Assembly (NCBI RefSeq): GCF_020520425.1
Contig: NC_079489.1
Location: 18,066,001 to 18,130,000 of the forward strand
Source: Spinacia oleracea
Lineage: Eukaryota > Streptophyta > Magnoliopsida > Caryophyllales > Amaranthaceae
Direction: 5' to 3'
DNA: 64,000 nucleotides
Program-made: the position numbers and the translations under genes
Shown: positions 10,351 to 19,991 of the stretch, piece after piece
Layout: every line of letters begins with the position of its first letter
Numbering within the stretch: position 1 is the stretch's first letter
Notes under the pieces: generated by a model
Databases searched by the model: none
The model's input: only the letters and a program-made list of their open reading frames with translations
What the model was told of the DNA's origin: nothing

Positions 10351-10986
10351 TCACATACAATGAGTACCCGGTGCTCCTGGTGTTCCTGGAACACCAGGAA
10401 TTCCCGGGGAACCAGGAATTCCTGGTGAACCAGGAGTGCTTCGACTGCCAGGAGTTCCTGGTGTGCCAGGAGTACCTGGGGTAGCTGGTGCGCCAGGACT
10501 ACCTGGTTTGCCACCACAAGTTCCTGGTGTGCCAGGAGTTCCTGACGTGGCTGGAGCACCGGGTGTTCCCGGAACACTCGGTGCTCCAGGGCCTCCTATG
10601 TTGCTTCTAGTTTTTGTTGAGACAAGAGCGCTAAGAGTATGTGGAGTGTTAGGAGGTCTTGGAGTACCCGGAGTTCCAGGTGTACCAGGAGTTCCCGGTG
10701 TGCCTGGAGTTCCAGGTGTGCCGCCTGAAGTTCCCGGTGTGCCACGTCCTCCCGGAGTACCACGTCCTCCTAATGTGCCACGTTGTCCTGGTGCTCCATC
10801 TTTTCCTGGTTTGCCATCTTTTCCTGGTTTACCATCTCTTCCTGGTGTACCTAGGGTGCCCAGAGTGCCAGGATTTGTCGGTGGGTGAGACTTTTCACTA
10901 TAACCACAAGCATACATGGATGACAACAACATCACCAGACAGAACATGTAGACGAAAAACACCAGTGTTAATTTTGGTTCCCCCAT
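10351..10986 (-). CDS. Secreted collagen-like Gly-X-Y repeat protein
   Basis: Intronless ORF of 211 aa. A hydrophobic signal peptide (about 1-27) precedes two collagen-like blocks. Block 1 (40-109) has 16 unbroken Gly-X-Y triplets, beginning with charged ones such as GRD, GKP, GKD and GQR. One extra Gly (88-89) is followed by seven GTP triplets. A linker of about 21 aa (110-130) with no Gly follows. Block 2 (131-208) has about 25 triplets, mostly GTP, GAP, GSP and GIP, with four Gly positions changed to Ser or Ala and one register slip near 159-161. The tail is GTHCM. No globular domain is seen. Pro in the Y place and Lys in GKP/GKD are typical collagen hydroxylation contexts, though plant enzymes differ. 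An extracellular or wall structural role is inference. True collagen-like proteins are rare in plants. Regular repeats on both strands give long antisense ORFs, which I treat as shadows. Confidence 0.75.
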   Translation of the reverse strand: MGEPKLTLVFFVYMFCLVMLLSSMYACGYSEKSHPPTNPGTLGTLGTPGRDGKPGKDGKPGKDGAPGQRGTLGGRGTPGGRGTPGTSGGTPGTPGTPGTPGTPGTPGTPRPPNTPHTLSALVSTKTRSNIGGPGAPSVPGTPGAPATSGTPGTPGTCGGKPGSPGAPATPGTPGTPGTPGSRSTPGSPGIPGSPGIPGVPGTPGAPGTHCM

Positions 10987-11117
10987 GGTTAGGGAAGATT
11001 TTTATTTTCTTTTAGGGTCTTGATCTATGAGATTTTTAATATCAGGGAATGTATAGATAAGATTGGTTTAACCAACGTGTAATAATAAACTCAAGAGTTA
11101 CATGGAGGAAGTCTTAC

Positions 11118-11127
11118 ACAATATAAA
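11118..11127 (-). promoter_or_regulatory. Possible TATA box of the collagen-like gene
   Basis: The minus strand carries TATTTATATT about 130 bases upstream of the ATG, between the gene and the MITE at 11154. Position is plausible, but AT-rich context makes this weak. Confidence 0.3.
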
Positions 11128-11153
11128 TACTACTGATAATTTATTAAATAATA

Positions 11154-11469
11154 CTCCCTCCGTCCCGGAATACTCGACCCGGTTTGACCGGCACATAGTT
11201 TAAGGGATTTGAATTGACTTATTTAATTTAATAGGTAGTAGTTGATAGTGGGGTATTATTTTAATGTAGTTAGTGTGAGGTGGGGTTGGGGAAGAGTAGG
11301 GGTTGAATTTTTAATTATTTTTTGTATGGAGTAGGGGGTGGGTGGGTTAATAGGGATGGAGTGAGAAATAATATAATATTGTTAGAATATTTCCATTTTT
11401 AGAAACAGGTCAAGTATTAAGGGACGGCCCGATAAGGAAAACAGGTCAAGTATTCCGGGACGGAGGGAG
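11154..11469. mobile_element. Stowaway-like MITE, family B (316 bp)
   Basis: Ends CTCCCTCCGTCCCGGAATAC and its inverse with TA on both sides (11152-11153, 11470-11471). Two close relatives occur at 46620 and 51111. It lies just upstream of the collagen-like gene, within about 170 bp of its start, so it could supply promoter sequence. Confidence 0.9.
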
Positions 11470-11698
11470 TACGAAGTATATATCTGTTTTTTTTTTTTTT
11501 TGCAATTGTACGTTGTATTTTCATTTGGTACTAAACAACATAAGTTGTAAAAGTAGGGTAGTTGTATTTTGTCATTTGGTACCAAACAACATAGTTTGGT
11601 ACTAACAAGTCAAAGGTAAATGGTTTTTTTTTCCTGGGTCAAACTCATTTAATGAGTTGAAGTTATTGTCTCATAAAACCTTAGTTACATTCAAAATA

Positions 11699-11887
11699 CT
11701 CCCTCTGTTCCTAAAAGATTGTCTCATACTTATATCATAAATGGATATCTTTATTTATTTGCCTCATACCTTATTTGACTTATCAGTTTATGGTCCCCGC
11801 GTGTTTGTTTCTACATACAATTATTTAATCTAACTAAAAGATAAATCTGCCTACCAATTTACTTTTAATTTTACTCAATCTATTATT
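11699..11887. mobile_element. Left fragment of another MITE
   Basis: Begins CTCCCTCTGTTCCTAAAAGA after a TA, like a Stowaway end. No matching right end is seen before the next MITE starts, so it appears truncated. Confidence 0.4.
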
Positions 11888-11889
11888 TA

Positions 11890-12245
11890 CTCCCTCCGAC
11901 TCTTTTTGTTTTTTACGTTTTCTTTTCTGGGCATTTCAAAATGTTCTTTACATTTCCTTTTATATTATCACATAAATGACTTACTATTCTATTAAAATTT
12001 GTGTCCAATTATTATTTTAACCAATTAAATTCATTGGATCATTTAATATCTCACACTTTTCCATTGGGACATTAAATTTTTTCTCATTTTTCAATATCAG
12101 AATTTTGATAAAAGTGAAAACATTATAAATAAACGTAAATTATCTTGTTTAAATAAAAAAAATTGAGGAATCTCGATTCAAATTAATTAATCGTTAAAAC
12201 GCGTGAAAAATACCAAACGTAAAAAATAAAAAGAGACGGAGGGAG
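11890..12245. mobile_element. Stowaway-like MITE, family A (356 bp)
   Basis: Ends CTCCCTCCGACTCTTTTTG and its inverse, TA on both sides (11888-11889, 12246-12247). Its body matches the copy at 8904 in inverted orientation, including ACGTTTATTTATAATG. Confidence 0.9.
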
Positions 12246-12369
12246 TATTACTGAGTTCAGACTACCTGGTTTTACAGACATGTCATTTCGTCGATTTCTT
12301 TTCTTAACTCTATTTCATTCCTCAATCATTCATAATTCTTTCCGAACTTCCTAACATTCATTGATATCA

Positions 12370-13150
12370 TCAACCTCATAGACAGAATTCTTGATAACTT
12401 ATTTCAATGCTTTATATACAAACTCAATCTCATGTCCTCACCATAAATCATACTTTTCCTCGCAACATTTTTGCAAAACCTTACATTCTCTGGTTCAACT
12501 TTTCTTTTATGGAGATAATCAAGCATCCTTTCAGATAATTACACAAAAACAATCCTTATAAATGATGCAGAAGGTCAACCTTATTGAAAGACCAATTCTT
12601 GATAACTTATTTTTAAAATTCTCAGAACTTCATGTGTAACCTTAATTTCATCTTTTCACCATAAATCATGTTTGGTTGCGCATAATATTCTTGCACAACT
12701 CTTAAAATTCTAGCTTAGCTTCCTTAACATATCTGAAAATACACTTAGGTACTTGCAACCACAAAAACAATCATTATAAAGGGTGCGGAATAGTAACTCA
12801 AGAATCAATCATACTTGAACGTTTTAAACCTTGAATAACCTTGATTTAATCGATGGTTCACCACTTACAAAATTACAACTCATGCTCTTTCGGTACTCTA
12901 TCATTCAACCTTTATTGACAAGCTAATTCTTGGTAACTTCTTTTGGAAAAATCCTCAAGATCTTATTCATGTGTCAACTCAAATGGGTCTTTTATCATAA
13001 CTCATGTTGGGTTCATAACATTTATGTATAACTTCTTAGCTTCATTAATAGGGGCATATCAATCAGCTTTTAGATAATAGGCCTTTGTACTTATAAACAC
13101 CAAAATATGCATCGGAAAGGTAGACCAAGGATCACTTTTATTCATAATGT
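12370..13150. repeat. Degenerate repeat units inside the truncated LTR element
   Basis: Similar stretches recur: TTCTTGATAACTTATTT near 12390 and 12596 and a variant near 12926. ACAAAAACAATC followed by TATAAA recurs near 12545 and 12763, with a weaker form at 13095. CACCATAAATCAT-like strings recur at 12440, 12657 and 12998. Spacing is about 205-335 bp. The repeats are diverged; no coding role is apparent. Confidence 0.5.
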
Positions 13151-14704
13151 TAACACGTTAAACTTCGAATAACCTCATCTTAACTGGGGATCAACCACTC
13201 ATGAAATACAACCTTATGCTTGTTTGGCACTCTAACATTTATACCATCCTTAAATCTTTCATAAAAGTTCCTTAAAACAATCCATATCCACAGAATCTTT
13301 GAGTTCGAACCATGCTTAACTTAACTCCTTCTAAGAAAATAGTAATACTTAAACTTTTCCTAGACTGTCTAGGGTAGGAAACTCATTATATGACATATAA
13401 CAATAAAAGTGAAATCAGCTTCAAAGCGAGAGAAAACTAAATTAAAATAATATCAATGTTGGCGTCATCTTCGTCTTTCATCATGTAAGCTCTTACATAT
13501 GTTGACGGGCGTGATGGATTTAGCATTGTTGTTGCTTCGTTCCTGATTGGTCGAGGTTAATGTTCCGGTATTCGTTGGAGGTGGTTTAGGACAATCTTTA
13601 ACGAAATAATCTTTTCCTTGACATAAATAACAAGTATTCGTTTTTCGCACGATATTCGCTTCCATTCGTTAGAGCATGTCGAAAGTTTCGAGTAGTTGAT
13701 CCGTATGATTGATCTAGTCTTTTAAATTCCATCGAATTGGCTTGCGATCAAAGATTGGTGGATTCGAGGGTGAAAACTTTAAATAGTGACGCATTTTCGT
13801 TCGCATTAGTGACTTCCGTTTTTCGAGAATCTTTGACCACTTCAGTTGACAACGTACTTGCAGTTCTTAATCGTTCCATCATATCCTTGGAGTCTATTAT
13901 AGATTGCTCGTCATAGAAATCATCATAGGGGACATCATTGTGGGAGACGTTATCGTGAATGTTGCGCTTTGTTGTGAGCTTCGTTCGTGGCATCGTTGGT
14001 AAGTTCGATAAACGATATTTCGCATAACATATTCAATCAAGAAAACATCAATAACATAAGAAATGGATCCCTTTTATCCCGTGTGTTCCTACGCTCACAC
14101 TCATTTCATTTTAACTTGACTTGATTTTAACATATTCTTTTTAACTTATTCCTTAAAATTCTTGCTTAAAACCTAATAAATTTTATTTCGTGCAAAACCC
14201 GTAAAGTTTAGCACTTATGGTCGCAGAACCTTGGCTCTGATACCAAACTGTAACACCCCGACCTCTAATTCAATTATTTAATCATAATTAGCAGTGGAAT
14301 TAACCTAATTCGGTCGGGACATTACCTGCCGTAACTCCCTTTTGGGAATTACAAGGCAACCATCAATCATAAGCTATTAAACTCCAAAATTAACATAATA
14401 ATCCTTTTTAATTCCTTAATAAAAGTACGTAACTTAATCAAGAATCTTTACTTAAACTTGTTACAACTTAACATTAACTTAGGTGAACTTTGTAATAGTG
14501 GAATCCTCGCCACTACTCGTTTCCGTGGTCCCCAGCAGTACCTAAAACGGAAAACAAAACGGTGAGCCGAAGACTCAGTAACGAGTTACCCTAGCATCGT
14601 AACATCATTTCAATTCATTTTATTTAATAAACAGGGAGAATAGAATATAGTAAAACATTTAACAGAATTATTCTGGTCGTCATCACTTTACAGGAAAACA
14701 TGGT

Positions 14705-14916
14705 AGGACGTCTCCTACGAACAGGGGAAGTCAGTGCTTCATAACAGGGGGAGCCAGTGCTCCATAACAGGGGAAGCCAGTGCTTCTTATCAGGGGGAAC
14801 CTTGGTTCCATATCAGGGGAAGCCAGTGCTTCTTATCAGGGGGAGCTTGGGCTCCATATCAGGGGAAGCCAGTGCTTCTTATCAGGGGAAACCTTGGTTC
14901 CATATCAGGGGAACTT
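14705..14916. repeat. Eight 23-bp tandem repeats, each a small hairpin, within the LTR
   Basis: From 14720 the unit AACAGGGGAAGCCAGTGCTTC plus AT recurs every 23 bp for eight full units to 14903, with a partial ninth. Each unit has paired half-sites: GAAGC..GCTTC, GGAGC..GCTCC or GGAACC..GGTTCC. Changes in one half are matched in the other. A related hairpin TAGGACGTCTCCTA (14705-14718) precedes the array. A shorter array with the same design lies at 33903. Confidence 0.85.
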
Positions 14917-17035
14917 GACCAGTTCTTACACTTTCCTTTATCATGTTTTCATTTCTTTTAATGGGACATTAATCAGGAAAAAAAAAATCTCATTCATTCA
15001 GGATAGATCAATAAAATCATTAAATCTCGTTATGTCAGAAAATCATTTCTTTCAGGAATAATAATTAATTAAATCAATACTTTGCATAAAGCTGCATTAT
15101 CGTAAAACAATTCAATCAAATCATACTTGTAATCCCGCAAATCATAAAACATCATTATAAAACATCAATCATTCATAACATCATTCATAAATACATTTCG
15201 AAAGGATTGCGGGTACTAGCAATAACCGTTACCTCAATTCCATGATTGCTAGGCCTTTTTCCTTGGTTCGTTCGTCCTGAGCTCCGAGTTCGATTTCTTT
15301 CAAAGTATCAAATTATTGAATTAATATTAAATCGACAAACAATCTAAAATCGATATTTTATAAATATTAAGTTTATAAATAATGAATTTATAAATAACGT
15401 ATTTTAATAAAAAAATATAATTTCATAATTTAAATGAAAATATTATTAATCGACATTTTAATCAAAATGTATATTTCATAAATCAATTTACATTATTTAA
15501 ATTCTATTTTTAGTAAATAAAGCTAGTAATTTATTTTAGTAAAATCGATAATTAAATCTGAAAATAATAACAATTTTTTAGTAATTACTTGGAAAAAACT
15601 TATTAAATCATTACTATGGCTAAATTATAAATCTGAAAATTTAAATTTGGTCTTACCCAAAGCCCAAAGTTCTAGAGTTTTTGGCCCAACTTAATAATAG
15701 GTTTAAATGAAAACCAAAGTTTCAAAAAGAAACTTGGTTTTGGTTTCTGAAAAAAAGAAACCAAGAAACAGGGGAGGGGGCTCGCACGAAGGAACAAGGG
15801 AGGAGCAGAGAAGGGAGGCGGCTGAGTTGGGCGGTGCAGCCACGCAAACCCGCGCCAGAGGCGACGGTGGTGGTGGTGGTTGTTTGAGGCGGCGCGAAGA
15901 GAAAGGGGAAGGGGTGCACGAACAGGGGAGGCACGAAGGGGAGGAGGAGAGAAAGGGGCGCTGGGGTGGCTGAGCTGGGCGGCTCAACGTCGCGGCTGCT
16001 CGCGACGGAGGGCGGCGGTGGTGATAGGTAATAAGTGGCGGCGGGACGACGGGGGAGACAGAGAAAGGGCACGAGATGGGCGAGCAGAGCAGGGGAGTTT
16101 AGGGGTGGTGTCGTGGGTGGTTATGGGCGGAGGGGAGAGCAGCTCGCCGGGGAAAGTGGGCGGCGGAGGTCAGTTCACCAATCGGTGAGGGTGACGGGGT
16201 GTGGTGGTTGCGGTGTGGTGGCGCAATAAGGGGAACGAGGAAAGGGAAAACAGGGGAGGTGGTGGGGCGTGGTGCGACGAAGGAGAAGGAGAGCAGGGGG
16301 AAGTACGGTGGGTGTGCGATGGTGATTGCGGTGGTCGTCGGTGCTGGTGGTTGTAGGCAGTGGTGGTCGAGGTGGTAATCGGTGGTGGCTATGGTGGTGG
16401 TTTGAATTACAGAAAACAAAGAGGATGAGATTTTCAGTTTTGGTAATTGATTTTGGTTTGGGGAAATTGATGCAATTATGTCTGATTATAGGGTGAAGAA
16501 GAAGGGAATTTGCTTGGGGTCCAAGGAGTGAATTTGGACAGAATTGAGGGAAGGAGGGATGGAAGAAAATCCTTCACTCCATTTGTACGTGGAGAGCAAG
16601 GAGAAGAGGTGAAATGAGATTTTGGCTCTTCTAAGGGCATTTTGGTCATTTCCCAAAGTTAGGCAAAGTTCAGAAAAATCATTTTCTGTTTTTAGAAAAT
16701 TAATTAGAATAGAAATGTTTAATTAAAACTAAGTCTCAAAATAATCTTTTATAAAAGTGTCGTTAACGAAAAATAAATTTCGTTTTCGAATAAAATAAGA
16801 ACGTTATTAAATTATGAAAAATCCGAAAATAATTAAGATTTAAAAAGATCGTTTAAGCTCGTAAATATAAAAATTAAATTATAAAATCCGAAAAGTAAAA
16901 CGTGTAACAAATCTTAAAATTTCAATAAAACTTCGTTAACTAAAATAAAGTTCGAAATTAGGGTTTAAAACGATTTAAGCTAAATAAAAATAATTAAGCA
17001 TAATTAATCGAGTTTTAAAAACTAGGGGTATTACA

Positions 17036-17200
17036 TAAGAAATATAAAAAACATTGATAAATGAACTTCTAATGTTAGTCTACTATGAATAATATAATAC
17101 ATGGTAACTGGTAAGTAAGAATGTTAATTAAAATAATAATACATGGTAAGTAGACTAACATATAAGTTTATTTATCAAGATTTTACTCAATTCAAAATAT
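17036..17200. repeat. Short inverted repeat next to the LTR
   Basis: TTGATAAATGAACTT and TGTTAGTCTACT near 17052-17090 are mirrored by AGTAGACTAACA and AAGTTTATTTATCAA near 17148-17180. It resembles a small hairpin MITE. Ends and target duplication are not defined. Confidence 0.45.
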
Positions 17201-17439
17201 GTTGTATTTGACTAACTCGGTTATGCTCGGGTCTTATCGAAAATTCGGGTTTGGTTAACGTTGTTAGATACAAGTAAACGACTATAATTTTTAACTTTGT
17301 ATATATAGTAATATGCAAATTTAGTTCATTTGAATATTTTTTTGACACAACTAGCTTTGAATTTATACTTTTTCATATATCTGGCCTATTTACTTTTATG
17401 TTTTCTTAATATCACAAGTCTTTTTGTTACTATTAAAAT

Positions 17440-17491
17440 AATAAATTGTTTTAGTAGTAGCCGTGCGTTGCACGCGCGGCCCTTAAACTAG
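17440..17491 (+). mobile_element. Probable Helitron 3' end
   Basis: A GC hairpin (GCCGTGCGTTGCACG then CGCGGC, about 17459-17480) is followed ten bases later by CTAG and a host T, matching the Helitron rule of hairpin plus CTRR-T. No matching 5' end (TC then TATACTA) is found nearby, so only the terminus is called. Confidence 0.5.
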
Positions 17492-17583
17492 TTCTTAATT
17501 ACTTCTTAATAAAGTAAACAAAAGCACTTAGACAATCTTTTAGGAACATAGTAAGTAGTAATGTGGAAGGTCAATATTGAAGC

Positions 17584-18852
17584 TAGAGCTGTCAAAACAG
17601 GTCATAAGGTCGGGTTTGGGTCGGGTCATCCCGGGTCTCGGGTCATGATCAGGTCGGGTCATGTCGGGTCAATATTCCATCCGGGTTGAGTTCGGTTTCG
17701 GTCAGGTCAATTTCAGGTCGGGTCATGTCGGATTTTTTCCTATCCCGTGTTCAGGTAGGGTTCGGGTCGGGTCACATTTCGGTCAGGTTTGATTTCGGGT
17801 TCGGGTCTTATCGAGTCGGGTTTAAGTCGATTTGCAAAACAGTTATTTTCGGGTTCGAGTCTTGGTTTGGAACGGATATAATCGGATCAGATAGAATTCA
17901 GGTCGGGTCACTCTCGGGGACGGGTCAAACTCGGGTCTGATAATTAACCTATATATTTTAATTATTTTATATTGTGAACATATTTTTTAACTTATTTTAG
18001 AGTTAAATTTTATATAGACCAAATAATCACGTGTTTTTGTCAAGTCAATACACATATAAAGTGAATATGGATTACAAACCAATGATCGATTTGGTCATCT
18101 CAAAATGTGAAAGTGAAAAACATTACTCCCACAACTCGAATTTCATTTATGGAATGAGGGGTAAGTGAATGGGTCTCGAGCCAATGCGAGTCTCCTGTGC
18201 GATAGTGTAACCGTTTTTCTCGTTGTTGGGCACATTGACATAAGTCGCGTAGACAAAGAGAAAGACTGTCAGTTAGGATGTTCGATTCAATTTTTACCTT
18301 TCATCTCATCCAAATTGCAAAAATAACTCGAAATTATTGTAAAAATAAAACAAGTTTTACTTTACTTTTGTTTATTTATATAAAAACGTTAAGCTATTCA
18401 ACACGTTTTAATTTTTTCGCGTTTTAATTTTTCAGTATCTAGTAATAAATAATTAAAATAGATTTATTGTTGAAGTTAATATTTGATCGGGTTGATGACA
18501 AGTCGGGTTATCAACAGGTCGGGTAAATCGGATAGCGAGTTGTCACAGGTCGGGTCAATAGCAGGTTTCATCGAGTTACAATCGGTTTGGGGTTGACATC
18601 GGGTCGGGTATTGAATCGGGTTTGGGTCATTGTTCGGTCGGGTCAGTTTGGTTATCGGTCATCTTCGGGTCGGGTGTCGGGTTCGGGTTCGGGTGTTACA
18701 ACATCAGGTTAAAATCGGTTATCGATTTTTTCGGATCGGGTACAGGTCGGGTTTCGAGTTACCTGTTTTACCATAATTTCGGGTCATGGTTGGTCACGGA
18801 TTCGATCAGTTTAGGTCGGATTTTCATGTCGGGTCAGTTTTTAACAGCTATA
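17584..18852. mobile_element. Non-autonomous hAT-like transposon with GGGTC-rich arms
   Basis: Ends TAGAGCTGTCAAAA and the inverse of TATAGCTGTTAAAA (12 of 14 match), flanked by an 8-bp direct repeat ATTGAAGC / ATCGAAGC (7 of 8), which is the hAT signature. Both subterminal regions (about 17600-17940 and 18485-18845) are dense degenerate GGGTC / TCGGG repeats, and the centre is AT-rich. No transposase. The ORFs read through the repeats (rich in Gly, Ser, Phe) are not genes. Confidence 0.8.
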
Positions 18853-18860
18853 ATCGAAGC

Positions 18861-18965
18861 ATTCCTATCGCCATTAGGCCCACTGCCGACATGAGGCTGA
18901 GCCCCAAAGGGTAATATGCTTTCATCCACATTTGGAATTCTTTTCGTTTTCATGTTAATTTTGTT
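18861..18965. repeat. Dispersed repeat, copy 1
   Basis: CCCACTGCCGAC, then ATGAGGC, then TTTCATCCACATTTGGA and TGCTATTTTGAG follow in the same order here and at 35180-35295. Family unknown. The hAT element at 17584 inserted directly beside this copy. Confidence 0.55.
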
Positions 18966-18999
18966 TTCATGCTATTTTGAGTCACAAACTCGGTGATAC

Positions 19000-19468
19000 T
19001 TCCTCCGTATCTTAATATACTCGCTACAAGTTATACTCGTTTTATTTTTTTTTTGTTTTATTTTTACGCATAAACGAGAAATTATATTAAACTAGTAAAT
19101 TAGAGTTTTGTACAAAAAGGACAACACTTTTTTGGTTCTTTATGTTAGGTATTTTACTACGCGTTTTAACGACTAATTCATATGTATTGAGATTACTCTA
19201 TTTTTTTATTCAAACAAAATAATTTACGTTTATTTAATGTTTTCACTCTTATCAAAATTCTGATATTGATAAAATGAGAAAAAATTAATGTCCCAAAACA
19301 AAAGGGTGAGAGATTAAATGACCCAAGGAATTTAATTGGTTAAAAAATCATTGGACACAAATTTTGATAGAATATTAAAGCATTTATGTGATAATAAAAA
19401 GGAAGTGTGAAAAACATTTTGGGACATCCAAAAAGGAAAACGTAAAGAACAAAAAGAGACAGAGGAAG
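19000..19468. mobile_element. Decayed MITEs, including a family A copy
   Basis: A MITE left end (CTTCCTCCGTATCTTAATA) starts near 19002. A second, recognisable by its body (ACGCGTTTTAACGACTAATT) and right end AAAAAGAGACAGAGGAAG with TA at 19469-19470, spans about 19113-19468. Its left terminus is eroded. Confidence 0.6.
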
Positions 19469-19991
19469 TACTTTAATTGGCACCAAGCTTTAGGAGGTTT
19501 GAGTTGAATTTAATGGATTATACAACATGTACACCTAGTGTACATAGCATCTTGTACAGCATGTTATTCATTGGTTGGAATGGCATCTTTAAACATGCCT
19601 CTTTTTGAAATTTTCCCAAATTTTCAATTTCACTTTCAAATTTGAATTTCAAATTTTACACAGATTTCAATAAACTTAATTAATGCATTATTTTTTTCTG
19701 ATTTTTTTCAGCAGGAGAAAGAAAACATTGGTTGAATTTTATCATATGTTCTTCGTGTTCTCTTCCGTTCTTCATGTTCTTCGTGTTCGATTTTCTTCTG
19801 TTCTTCATATTCTCCCTTTCTTCATGTTTTTCCTTGAATTAAAGTTTTTGGTTGAATTAAAGTTTGATTTTCTTATGTTCTTCATAAACCCAGATTTAGG
19901 GTTTAGGGTTTTGGCGGCTGTGGTATTCGACCCAAGGGCGGTTGTGGGAGTTGAACCACGACGGCGGTGGGTCGTTGGTGTTCTTATTTCC

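Larger units (their letters stand above)
12248..17035 (-). mobile_element. Truncated Ty3/gypsy-type LTR element with one 2.79-kb LTR
   Basis: Read on the minus strand, a 5' LTR (17035-14249, TGTAATACCCC to GGGGTGTTACA) is followed by a primer-binding site TGGTATCAGAGC (14244-14233, complementary to tRNA-Met). Then comes an internal stretch with gag-like remains including a zinc-knuckle-like segment (about 13993-13465). The interior then runs into degenerate repeats and ends near the MITE at 12245. No pol region or second LTR is seen, so the element is truncated and broken. The LTR has a GC-rich middle (15770-16400) whose long ORFs look fortuitous. Its ends resemble those of the 10-kb element at 19992, so the two belong to related families. 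It looks old. Confidence 0.8.

Noticed and set aside
10436-10888. Plus-strand ORFs (150 and 118 aa) over the collagen-like gene
   Set aside because: They are mirror products of the 9-bp repeat; only the minus strand has a signal peptide and glycine every third residue.
14720-14916. CRISPR-like regular repeats
   Set aside because: Repeats are directly adjacent without unique spacers, lie in a plant LTR and have no cas genes.
15703-16419. Several ORFs on both strands in GC-rich DNA
   Set aside because: They lie in the GC-rich middle of an LTR, overlap on both strands and show only low-complexity Pro, Arg or Gly stretches.
17686-18894. Gly/Phe/Ser-rich ORFs
   Set aside because: They are read from GGGTC-type repeats inside a hAT element and change with frame as expected for a simple repeat.
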